NCBI RefSeq assembly: GCF_048128805.1
Contig: NC_135999.1
Coordinates: 18,072,690-18,136,689, forward strand
Source: Centroberyx gerrardi
Lineage: Eukaryota > Chordata > Actinopteri > Beryciformes > Berycidae
Reading direction: 5' to 3'
DNA length: 64,000 nt
The notes under the pieces were generated by a model. That model searched no databases and had not been told where the DNA came from. It saw only the letters and a program-made list of their open reading frames with translations. Each line of letters starts with the position of its first letter. Positions within the stretch are counted from its first letter, which is position 1. Positions 13,012-22,672 of the stretch are shown piece after piece. Position numbers and translations under genes: made by a program.

Positions 13012-13548
13012 CACACTACTCACAGGCAGATTGAGTTTGATGGCATCTACGGGAGCTTGGAAGGGCCATGCAAAGTGGTGTTTCCATAAAGTCTTCAACA
13101 CCACTTTTAGCAGGTACTGAAAAATAGCAAAATGATACCTGAAATCAATCAAATTGTATTACAACACAAGGCGCAAGTTGAGATGTGCAAAGTACAACAG
13201 AACAAACACAGACACAATTCTCCCTACCTGTAGTTGGTTGGTCTGTCGTTTGGGTCTGGAGGGATTCCATGTTTCAGGGGGTGGAGGGTTGAAGGGGAGA
13301 GGCGGTGGGGCAGAGGGAGGGGCCTGGCTGCTGCCTGCCTCCAGTCCGTCTCCCATAGCAATGGTGGGTGGCTGCGCAGACAGTTTAGGCAGATTGGACC
13401 TGGCAGGGGCAGGCGGGACCGGGGGGCGCCCCCTCAGGCCATCACACTCCTGACTCGACGCTCTGAGGGAAGGATCAACATCATCATCATCATTATCACC
13501 TCTACTGTTGCCTGTACTATGCTTCTCAGCATCATCACCACCACTCAT
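3366..13548 (-). CDS. brd4: Bromodomain-containing protein 4, long form (BET family)
   Basis: BET chromatin reader: binds acetylated histones and recruits P-TEFb to promoters. Coding exons in transcript order: 13548-13228, 13116-13024, 12832-12695, 12516-12384, 11897-11548, 11410-11033, 10807-10679, 10396-10175, 10001-9778, 9694-9594, 9469-9215, 8620-8519, 8286-7885, 7588-6962, 6791-6691, 5352-5223, 5071-4938, 4739-4549, 3797-3554, 3434-3366. They sum to 4344 nt, one open frame of 1447 aa; human long BRD4 is 1362 aa. BD1 (about residues 105-220) has FAWPF and the acetyl-lysine Asn at 183 (NCYIYNKPGDD). BD2 (about 412-525) has YAWPF and Asn 500 ([10 protein letters not shown]). A Ser/Asp/Glu cluster ([14 protein letters not shown]) follows, then a Lys-rich segment and the ET domain (about 705-780, [20 protein letters not shown]). 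The rest is Pro/Gln-rich. The C-terminal P-TEFb-binding motif ends in [14 protein letters not shown], which separates BRD4 from BRD2, BRD3 and BRDT. The N-terminus is longer than in human; an internal Met (MGDGLEAG) matches the human start region. Confidence 0.96.
4222..4310 (+). repeat. Interspersed repeat, copy 1 (CTTTATTTAGACAGG type)
   Basis: AACCTTTATTTAGACAGGTA, ATCTCATTGAGACA and AGAGACCTGG follow one another inside a brd4 intron. The copy at 38535-38600 shows the same succession of words. The family is common in teleost introns; I cannot name it safely. Borders are approximate. Confidence 0.5.
5738..5832 (+). mobile_element. tRNA-derived SINE-like segment inside the hAT element
   Basis: TGGCTCAGTGGTCTAAGCCA resembles a pol III A box (TGGCNNAGTGG), and GGTTTGAATCTC about 45 bases later resembles a B box (GGTTCGAATCC). 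The spacing fits a tRNA-derived SINE head. There is no intact cloverleaf or anticodon context, so it is a retroposon relic and not a tRNA gene. Confidence 0.5.
6031..6054. repeat. (CA)12 microsatellite
   Basis: A pure CA run within the non-autonomous hAT element in a brd4 intron; a second short CACACACA run follows at about 6067. Confidence 0.95.
10816..10849. repeat. (CA)n next to the brd4 exon 7 acceptor
   Basis: A CA run with one CG interruption ends 9 bases from the acceptor of brd4 exon 7, which starts at 10807. On the brd4 sense strand it is (TG)n followed by TCTCCTCAG, so a UG repeat stands just upstream of the 3' splice site. Confidence 0.9.
12519..12539. repeat. (CA)10 that forms the brd4 exon 4 splice acceptor tract
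   Basis: On the brd4 strand this reads (TG)n and runs directly into the TAG acceptor of exon 4, which starts at 12516. It replaces the usual polypyrimidine tract. Exon 4 encodes the part of BD1 right after the acetyl-lysine-binding Asn. Confidence 0.9.
12977..13010. repeat. (CA)17 just downstream of the brd4 exon 2 donor
   Basis: On the brd4 strand a (TG)17 run begins about 14 bases after the exon 2 donor (exon end 13024, donor GTGAGTAG). UG repeats are known TDP-43/CELF binding sequences; an effect here is inference. Confidence 0.9.
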
Positions 13549-14647
13549 ATTCCAAATAGGCCCACTACACCATCCTGAGAATTATAAATCATCACAATCT
13601 GGGCAACAGGTTATTGTTTGTTGATAAGGATCCCCATTAGCTGTGCACAAGTGAACAGCTAGTTATGGTGACTAACTAGTTGGCATGGGTTATATGGGTG
13701 GACAATAATATAATAGCATCAATTTATTTTTATGTGCACCAAATCACCAGAAACGGTACATTTTAATTTAAAAAAATTGTTATGATTTAATTTAGGCTAT
13801 ATGCAAAATAATTTTACAGTATGCCACTAGAAACAATGTGTTGTTGCCTTGTTCTTTTTTTCCATTCATAAAAGTGGAACGAATGCTAGCGTCAGCCATT
13901 AGGAATTGGATGTAAACATTTCTTGATGCTGGACACTCTCCAGTTGCTGCCAACGAAAGCAACGCAACATAGTTAGTGTAGCAGGGTCAACTGACTTTAA
14001 AGGTAGCTCTGTGATGCTTGACTTCTAAAATAACAGCCACCAAAAAACGACTTTTATTATAAGGTCCACTTTGTTAGTTCCAACCAAAAGAACTTGAATG
14101 TGCATCAAGTTGTATTAAAGACGTCTGGACTCGCCACCCACAGTTCGGTACACGCATGCGTGCCGCAGTTCATTCGGTTCTGTGTCCCTCCACTCCCCAC
14201 GTGGGTCTGATCTCCCTGGAGAGTATCTGTCCAATCAGTTGTCAGAATTACATGTCAATCTACGATGACATCACAGCTGGATTAGCCTACTAACACAGGA
14301 GTAGCCAATGGGGAAAATTGTGGAATTTTAAGTTTCACTTTCAGGCTCTGCTGCTGCTGCTCTGCTGGTCTGTGAATCGCCAAATGACAAACATGACGTG
14401 ATGCGCACATCGGCGCATTAGAGATAGATTTGGATCAATATCTGTAGCCTACATTGACCAACTTTTGATTTTGTGGCCTCTGTGTCGATATTGCGGCAGT
14501 GCGCCGCAGAAGAGCCCAACGTCACCCTGTAGTCACACATGCAGCAGGAGAAGAGCCGGTAGGACCAAAACAACTTTTTCTTCCCGCAGCAGCAATCTCT
14601 CAGTGCGAGTTCAGACAGGCACAGAGCAATAACCAAAACATTGGGGG

Positions 14648-14820
14648 TAGTGATGCGGTCAGGGTCAGGGGTCAGGGTTTTTTTTAAACCCGCGACCGCC
14701 TGATCCGACACATCAACATCCGAACCCGCCCGTTCGTTCTCAATATTATCGACCCAACCCGCCCCACCTGCAGATAAACCTGCGGGAGCCGCGGGTTTTG
14801 GATTGAGCCACGCATCACTA
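14648..14820. mobile_element. 173-bp hAT-like MITE
   Basis: It begins TAGTGATGCGG and ends CCACGCATCACTA, which read in reverse is TAGTGATGCGTGG, so the two ends are inverted repeats. The interior is GC-rich with repeated ACCCG words (CCGCGACC, CGAACCCGCCCG, CCGCGGG), typical of a common fish hAT-derived MITE. The 8-bp flanks (ATTGGGGG and TTTGGGCT) match only partly, so the target duplication is decayed or misplaced. Confidence 0.65.
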
Positions 14821-15194
14821 TTTGGGCTGTTTATAGCAAAGATTTGTAGCCCTATTCAGTAGTGGAAGATTTCAGTAGGTACATGATTTAAGTTGCATTT
14901 TATGTTGATGCCCTGGAGTAAAGCCACTGAAAGTTGCATTTTATGTTGCAATTTATGTTGATGTTGGCCTACGTAGCCTATAATGCAGGGATATTTTATG
15001 TTAAAATAACAAAGAGCCAGTATTTACTTTACTTTTGAAAGAAAGTCTGTTGAATTAGTTATACTGGTCTTTCATTTTCAGTGAAAAAAGTTTTCATTCA
15101 GGAAAACTTAGGATTTTTTATATAACTACATTGTGTAAATTGGAATTTGCAATTGTACTTCTACTTCCCCTCCCCAGTGAACCAGATATATATA

Positions 15195-15272
15195 GCCAAC
15201 CAAACTGAAACAGTGACCCCAAAACCGTGATATGAACTGAACCGTGAGTTTTCTGAACCGTTTACACCCCTA
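15195..15272 (-). mobile_element. hAT terminus remnant
   Basis: Read on the minus strand the segment starts TAGGGGTGTAAACGGTTCAG and continues with ACTCACGGTTCAG and ATCACGG. TAGGGGTG-type ends with repeated CGGTTCA words mark a widespread fish hAT family. Only this end was recognised, and its partner could not be paired. Confidence 0.5.
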
Positions 15273-15854
15273 CCTTGAACGCAACAAGAATGAGACAGCT
15301 GTGTAGGTATACGTGTCCAGTAGCCTATCATTTTGTTTTAGTATTTCTCAATCAATTTCTGATTCAGCGCATGTGCACATACTCAACTTCTAATTTATAA
15401 AATACAAACTAATAAACTATACAATAACAAAGTCCTATTTCAGAGGTCAGTGTTGTCAGACAGGACAGTACCAGTAGCCTATGTTGATCACTACAATGAA
15501 ACAGCAAATAACTCAAATATAGAGTTAGTCCATTGCCTATGTTGCTTCCTTAATAATCACACTAGTGCAGAGAATTGTCTGCCATTAGCTAGTGTCAGCT
15601 GGTTTGGTTGTGTGTGAAATAAGGTTTGTCAGGTCTGTCATAGGACAAGTCAACTCCACTTTGGTCATCTGGGACAAACGTTTTGGTTAAAAACAAATGA
15701 GAATATACTTAATGATTTGAGATGATTTTAAACTCTTCAGCACTGACCAATGACACGCCTAAATCTGAAAATCTAGAGGCTGTGAACAGAGCTAACCAAT
15801 ATGGCCTACTTCATTACCTGTAGTGTAAAATTTAGTCTGGAGCCCAGATCCCTG

Positions 15855-15912
15855 AAGATTTAGATTGTAGGAAGGGAGGATGACCAAACTCCCTCCCTAC
15901 AATCTAAATCTT
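15855..15912. repeat. 24-bp near-perfect hairpin
   Basis: The left arm 15855-15878 and right arm 15889-15912 are inverted copies with one mismatch in 24, around a 10-base loop (GATGACCAAA). The arms contain GATTTAGATTGTAGG and its complement. It lies in brd4 intron 1 with no coding context, and could be a very short foldback MITE or a chance-retained inverted duplication. Confidence 0.85.
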
Positions 15913-16399
15913 TCCAAGTCTGTTCTCAAGAGCTCCTTCTAACTTCTGCTGCCCATCTTAATCTCTATACACTCTTTCAAAAGACTTTTTCATTATGATT
16001 ATAATGTTTTTTTAACAGATATTCATTCATTGCCACAGACACTTCATCTTTCAAATGACAATGTTACCTCCTGTTATTAGAGGAGCACTAATACCCTGAC
16101 AACCATCATTACAGTTGTTACAAGTTTTCTCATCTTAAGATAGATCTTAAGCCTCCAAAATGATTAGAAAAAAATAACAATACTATTTTCTAGCAGGGAA
16201 CAACAGTTGCCAGTAAATATCACTCTGGCGTCATTGCAAAAAATGTGACCACGGATGCATGTTACAGAGAAAATATGCGCGATTAGAGAAGTACAAACTT
16301 TTCCCTCAATATTTGCTCATCTTGAAGTAGAATAAAAGCTTCTAAAGGTTCCAGGAAACACCAGTCTGGCTTTAGTGCAAAAAAAACAAACAAACATTC

Positions 16400-18530
16400 A
16401 CTTCAGGTTGTTGATCAACCCTCTCTGGCTTAGGTGCAGACCTGTGGCATGTTACTATGTTACCACTGGTGAAGAATGCTCGTTCCGACGGGGCACTAAC
16501 GGTGGGAATTCAGAGACGTTTTTTGCCCAAATTACACACCCTTGGAAAATTTGCCTCAATCTCATGCAGCTTCCAGCACTCCAGTGGATCTGTCTCACTG
16601 TCAAATTCAGTGTCACTGGCATCTTCGGTGTGGTACAGTTTGTTCCTTTAAGAAGGTACTCAAATTCTTCTTTGGCTTCTTAGCTGTCAGTTCAGGCTCA
16701 ACTGCTGCAGCTTCTCCTGCTGCTGGTGGTGTGGAAACTTCCTTTTTCTCAGCATTGCCTGCACTACTAGCAATGGCTCAATCTATGCAGCTGCTTTTGC
16801 CTTAATGCAGTCCACCTTCTCGTCCTTGATATGGTTTACCTAAAACAGGGATCAAGGAGGAATGCCATGTCTAGCAGCTCCTGTGTGGCTGGTTCTCTTC
16901 TTATTCAAGAAGTAAGTAATTGTCTGTTTAATACTTTGGCTGAGCTGGGTGTCATCATCCTTTGGTTTCAGAATGCGTTCACTGAAAAGACGGAGCACAG
17001 GTTTAAGGTAGGAGACACTTGTATACTTCTCTCCAGACAAGGCATCAGTGAATTCCATCAGAGGGCTTAGGGCCTTGTTAACAGACTCAAGAACGTCCAT
17101 GTCTTGCCAAGTTGGCACCAAATGCCTGGTCTTTCTGTGTGCCCTCAGCACTTGAGATATGGGCTTTTCCTGCTCAATGAACCTTTCGATCAATTTCTGC
17201 CAAGAGCTGGCTGGTGTTCTATTTGTGAGCTGGTGGAGAGGCAAGGCCAGTTCAGCCTGAGCGATGGCCAGTTCACGCTTGCTTTTCCATGTATTGGAGA
17301 AGGCACTCACCACTTTCTTGTGCATGCCACTAGCACATTCGACGTGATGCCATTTCACACTTCTCTCCGTTTTAAAATAATGTATTACAGATTTTAGCAA
17401 TATTCTAATAATTCACATTTAAATTATGACAGGACAGAAATATCTCATCAGAGCATTAACCAACACTGTAGCCTCGTCCAGTCTTTCAGCTGGAGTGCCT
17501 TGATATTGTTTGTTGCCAGTAGTAACACAGACTTGGCATTCTTCTTTCAATCGTCACAGCTCCAGCGCTCCTCTGAGACTTTGGGCAATCATCTCTCCCG
17601 TGTGGTCGTCGGGGAGACGTCAACAAACATCTGCTATTCAGACTCCATTCTTTGATAAATTGGACTGTCAAGCTCATATATGGCTGTTATGAATCTTGTC
17701 CACACATCAGTTGTGGTAGAGAAGTGTGTCACACTGCAAAGCTCTTCTTCAGCTTTTCAACAACTCTCTCTGTTCAGCCATGGTATTTCTACTTAAAGTA
17801 TTTATGGCTGGGCATTACATATCTTGAATTCAGTGTTTCTACCATTGCTTTGAAACCCTTGTTTTCCACAGTGTATGTGGCAGTCATGTCTTTGCACAGG
17901 TGTGTTATCTAATGTGTAATGTCTCTCCACCTTGAGGATTATTTATCATAGAGAGTGCCTTTAGGAAACAACTCAACTAAGGATGTCTGAGCTGCATCTT
18001 GAGCTTTCCTCTTTACTCCTGATATGGATCCCCGGGTGGATGGATGGATTTTAAGGATTTAGGATTTCCACATACTCGCTCACGCTTTGTCTTCAGGTAA
18101 TTAAAGAGATTACTGGTGTTACCACCCATCGCAATGACGGTCGCACGACAAATCTTACAGATAATGCTTTTTGTCCACACAATTGAGGATGATCCCCCTT
18201 CTTGACCAGCTCTTCTTCATCTTTGTTCTGTTATAGTTTGCCAGCTTCACAATCGCTCCCCTAAAGCTCCACAGCATGTGTTACTGGGAAAGCAGCCCTA
18301 CCCATGTTTTCAGCAATTTTGAGACTAATGACAAACTGCTTAATGTCAAAGATGTAGAACGTAAATTTCTGCGTGCATAATGTTCAATCAAAGATTGTTA
18401 AGCTCCAGCCTTTCTGGATCATCTGGTAGAAACAGCATGGGCAACTCTAAACCATATCACAGATTTCTATACTATCGATACCAATGTATAGATACCAGTA
18501 TATAATACTGGTGCACCTGTACTAGCTACG
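16400..18530 (-). pseudogene. Decayed hAT (ZBED-type) transposase
   Basis: The clearest part is an open frame at 17400-16852 (182 codons). It contains VPTWQDMDVLESVNKALSPL, then MEFTDALSGEKYTSVSYLKP, preceded by KSKRELAIAQAELALP. These are hallmarks of hAT transposases with a BED finger and of the ZBED1-like host genes derived from them (motifs resembling SWQDMDVLEAVN and LSGE..VTVS). The frame is lost on both sides through stops and shifts, so it is a dead copy. At about 18470-18530 the minus strand reads TACAGGTGCACCAGTATTAT followed by TGGTATC words, a likely terminal region. The other terminus was not found. It is unrelated to brd4, in whose intron it sits. Confidence 0.75.
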
Positions 18531-18902
18531 GCTGCATCTGGAACACTCATATAGGAGATAATCAACACACAACAGAGCAACTTCTAGAATAAAGCAACAC
18601 CTCAAGATGTTGGCATGGCAATTTCAGCAAATGTGATTTGTGTGTTTTTCTACCTGCCTGGGTGTGATGAATCAGCACAAGATGCTCACTGACAATCTAA
18701 CCAGCTCAATAATGGAAAAGATGCTGATTAATGTTAGGTATAATCTCATACTAAGGCAAACATGGCATTGGACCTACATGACATGTAGTACGGTATTGCC
18801 ATTTAGCCTATAATGGAAAGAAAAAATTAGAGGACAGGTTAAAAAGTATAGATTAGAGCTAAAAGGAATAAAGTTAGGTGAGAAGGTTCTAGAGTTCTCT
18901 TT

Positions 18903-19410
18903 TAGGGGTGCACTGACTGATCACCCACCAATCATAATCATCAGATAAACGTTCTAAATAGGTCAGCAGTGATCAGCTGATCGCCTTTTCAACTGCCCAA
19001 TCCACAAAAAACATTCAATACCGTCACTGAATCGGGAAAGCGTTCGAATGCATGCCGTAAAATGTATGAGTCAATTTGTGGCAGAACGTCAGTAGCGTAG
19101 GCATGTCGTCCATCTGACATTGACACTTCATTTCCGATGTTACGTTTTGGATTTCACCGCCTATGATGCCACAATGAAAATCTTTTCATGTGCTACCAGT
19201 GTCAAGCACACACTATCATGTAATTACTATATTTGGATAAAACCTATGATTTATTTACACATGGATAGGCCAGCTATGTCATGCAGCCATAAGAACATAT
19301 ATGTGCTATATTTGAATTTTACTATTTATGCTTGCTGTGCATTCTTACACGATGTGCCGTTGTTAGTAGAAAGTCTGGTTTCAGTTGGTGATCGGCTGGG
19401 GGATATTGAT
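18903..19410. mobile_element. Possible non-autonomous hAT fragment
   Basis: It begins TAGGGGTGCACTGACTGATC, a hAT-like terminus. Near 19384-19405, GTTGGTGATCGGC resembles the complement of that end (TTGGTGGGTGATCAGTC). The right terminal bases and a target duplication are not recognisable, so the right border is uncertain. Confidence 0.35.
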
Positions 19411-21136
19411 TAGTCTCCTAACTAATAACAGCATTTTACTTTGGAAACTTAGGCTGCAAAGTGTGGAAAGTGCAAAATGTGCCATAGAGGAGCTACACAT
19501 GTGTTATATAAAGAGCTCTATAGATTACTTTGTCAATTTCAATACATATAAATATTCGTGAACACAGATTTAGTCTGGACACTTACATGTTTGTTGCTGG
19601 GCAGCCTTGGTCTAATCCAGTTGTGCGATCATATCTCAAGGCCTGGGGAGGAGGCGATTTATGGAGGCAACACCGGAGGTTTGTCAGGAGGAAGAGGCAC
19701 CTGACTGACTGGGCCGTGGGCAGATGATATAGGCTAGCCTAGCCTATCTGTAGAGCGGCTTCTGAAAGTGACGCGCTGTCGGGGCAAGGAAACCACACCA
19801 CACCGATAAAGGGACTAATGTCACACCTGAGACAGAGAGAGAATCAGGGAATGCCAATGTAAATTGTGGTTGACATATCACATGCGGACTGTTTCTTTCC
19901 ACACTTTATACCAGGTAACAAAAAATATGTGCATCATGTGTGTGTTCTCTCATTCCTCACACAAGACACCAGAACCAAGGCTGATACACCAGACAATCTG
20001 TGCAGTCAACAAACCATGAATCTATCTAGATTGTATATTTCAGAGGATTATGCATGGGGACAAATTACTTATGACATGATTTCATATAGTGATTTCTGCT
20101 TTCAAACTGTAGCTAATACTGTATGTACTGATAACAAGTCTAACTGACCAGGAGACTGAGGCTGATACTGGAGTCTGTAAGAAATCCAATCATATCCTGA
20201 GCGCAGCAAGCATTGGGAAGCTTAACGTTATGTCGTACGTTTCGATCATTCAGCACAAGGTGAATTTCATAACTTTGAGAACCTAGGCAACAAACGTCAA
20301 ACATTGAGGGGGAAATTTGTTGGTTTGGCACCTGTTAATCGTTCTACAAAATTAATCAGCCATTTTGCCATTATTAACGCATCCCATATATCCTTCATAC
20401 TATCGTTATCTGAGAAGCAAGTTAGCCAACGAAGCAGCGTGTCTTAAATATTTGACCCATCAATATTAGAAAATAGAGAAAACTTATTCAACAACAATTG
20501 TATTGCATTATGGTAAGTTTATTTTATTTTGCAAAAGTACACCTTTGCCTTGCTAACCTTCCATGTCAGTATATCGCCATGTCTGCTGTAAGCAACTGAC
20601 AGCTCCGCACGTAAACGGCCTTTCAGAATACGACTTGGACGGGATTGATATTCTCGAAATGACGTACGTCGCATTTCACATGTGCTTCTGCGCCACTGTG
20701 CGTAAACTACGCTCCTGAGAAGACGTAACTTATGTCACGAATACGGCCTACGGGGCTACAAACAAACAGCCTAGCAGCTAACTGGCTAGCATGATACCGA
20801 CCTGCAGCTAACGTGCACACTGACAACATGGAGTGTCCGATGCCATGAAAACGACCATAACACGAGTATTAAGAAGCTAAAGATGCAACACAGAATATGC
20901 GCAATAAAACCAAACCGCGCTAACTTAAAAGACAGAAATTGATCTTCTCGTGTGCCCGAACCGGTGCAAGGCCTGCGAAGGGACAGCTCATGCTCCGCTT
21001 GTCAAAGCGCACACTGACAGCGTGCAAAATACGCCACCGAGGCCAAATGTGAGCCTTTTATTGGACTCTCGGGACAGTATGCCTTCGTTTGATATACCAA
21101 TGTCATCTGGAGAATAATCGAAAATGCGTTTTTTAC

Positions 21137-21225
21137 CTTCTTCGGTCGGTTGTCAGCGCGCGCAGACCTTCCTCGCCCCAAATCCAGAACAAACAGTCCC
21201 GTTCGACGTCGATGACGTCAGACGC
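21137..21225 (-). promoter_or_regulatory. Probable brd4 non-coding exon 1 and promoter with CRE
   Basis: On the minus strand GACCGAAGAAG is followed by GTAAAAAACG, a plausible donor at 21136, so a non-coding first exon ending at 21137 is likely. Just upstream in the transcription sense is a full CRE/ATF palindrome TGACGTCA (21213-21220) in a CpG-rich stretch (GCGCGCGC near 21156-21163, ACGTCGATGACGTC). There is no TATA box. The exact transcription start is not visible; the assignment rests on position and composition. Confidence 0.45.
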
Positions 21226-22672
21226 ACGGGGGCAGGCCAAACGTTTGTCAGACGAATGTCACCTCTCCACGACCCCCTCCCCTCCGCCCCGTGTAAGCTC
21301 ATGCAATACTATGCAATGATTTCAACGATAAAATAGGTTTAGATAATACAAATGTTATCTCTAAACAAACAGCTGTCTAAATGCACCAAACAAATTAAAT
21401 TAAAAAATAAACTCACTAAACGCTCGTGTATCAGTTCATCACAAAAATGTGGCAAATGATGAATGTTTCTTATCGTCGTTATGGGTCATTTGCTTTTTAA
21501 GTCCTTCTTCCAAAATGAAGATCTATCAATCTCGAAAATTACGCGTTTTCCTTTCCAAAATGGCTTTAAATATATTTGTGATCTGTCGTTAGTGTCTGGG
21601 ACCGAGGGAGTAGGTACGCCGCCTGGTGGTCAGTGGTGATACTGAAACCAAGGGAAGTGCAACCACGGAATTTGACTGTTGGGAGTTCAGCTGTTCAGCA
21701 AGATGCAAGTGTCATTTGCCCAAGGGTGAATGGGTAATAAGAGAAAATCAAGACGATTCTAGGTTATAAATATAATTGGCTGTAAAGTCTCTCTGGTTTA
21801 TAAACCTTTGATGTAAGAAGCATATTAGGCCAATCCCATTGCCAGATGAAATGTAATTCGGATGTGCATTTGGGGAACTCAAATGAATTTGATTTGTTAG
21901 CCTCATTGTGAGTTTCTACATTTGTCATCCGATTCTCAAGTCTTGCACTCTGACCTTTCCTTTTTGTCATTATCTTGATGAGAATCTCACAGACAGAATG
22001 ACAAGTCTGTGGGTGGTCAATCCCGACGCCTTCTAAATCCGTTGAGCAATGCCAGTCTAATGGCAGGAGAGTTGAAAATCAAAACAACTGATAAGTCAAA
22101 ATCTTCAATAGAAAATACTGAGTGAAACAGTCATTTATTCAACAAGTTTATTTTTTACTTAGCAGAGCAAAACAAAACTGGCTTTCTGTTAAATGATAAA
22201 GATACCTATTCTACACACATATTCCTCTCAATGATCTTTCTCACCCCAGCTGAAGCGTAAAGCTCACCCTGTTCTAGATTTAACATGAGGTTGAGGGAAA
22301 TCAGTCATTCATCACCACCACTATAGGTGACGGACAGAAAGGTACGGCATTGTGTAACTCTGTGAAGAGGGAAAAAAAGTAGATATTTCTCACCACTTAA
22401 CAATAATGTTGATATCATCTTAAACAATTCTAAACAAATGAATCTAAATAAAAAGAATTTGAACAAAAGGCACAATAAAAAAAAGTCTATGAACAAAAAT
22501 TAAAGTATAGACGTTCAGGCTTATTAGAGTGTGAGAAACCTGGGGATTAGGGCATGTATGTATATTAAATGAATGTGGCTGGAAAGAGAATGAGTCGAGC
22601 GGGACTGTGGGAGGCGTTGACTGGTCCAGACAGATTTTAAAGGTCAAGAAGTCACACAGAAGGTAAAAAAAG
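21226..22672. other. Short intergenic gap and akap8l 3' UTR
   Basis: From the akap8l stop (22673) down to about 22120 is probably akap8l 3' UTR. The remainder, about 0.9 kb, separates the akap8l 3' end from the brd4 promoter. Both genes are on the minus strand. I see no other gene or named repeat here. Confidence 0.55.
22134..22152 (-). promoter_or_regulatory. akap8l poly(A) signals (two AATAAA)
   Basis: TTTATT on the plus strand at 22147-22152 and 22134-22139 gives two AATAAA hexamers on the akap8l strand, about 0.5 kb after the stop codon. Cleavage would fall at about 22110-22125. Confidence 0.55.

Larger units (their letters stand above)
13549..21136 (-). other. Large brd4 intron 1 with transposon remnants
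   Basis: This lies between the first coding exon of brd4 and a probable non-coding exon at about 21.14 kb. Apart from a few bases of 5' UTR next to 13548, it is intron. It contains a short hAT MITE (14648-14820), a hAT terminus (15195-15270), a hairpin (15855-15912), a decayed hAT transposase (about 16400-18530) and a possible further hAT fragment (about 18903-19410). I see no conserved host exon in it. The first-intron assignment rests on a candidate splice donor at 21136. Confidence 0.55.

Noticed and set aside
3366-13548. Assignment to brd2, brd3 or brdt
   Set aside because: The Pro/Gln-rich extension and the C-terminal motif ending AIFEENLF occur only in long BRD4.
16852-17400. Domesticated ZBED host gene
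   Set aside because: The flanking frame is broken by many stops and shifts, and terminal-repeat remnants lie nearby; a dead transposon is simpler.
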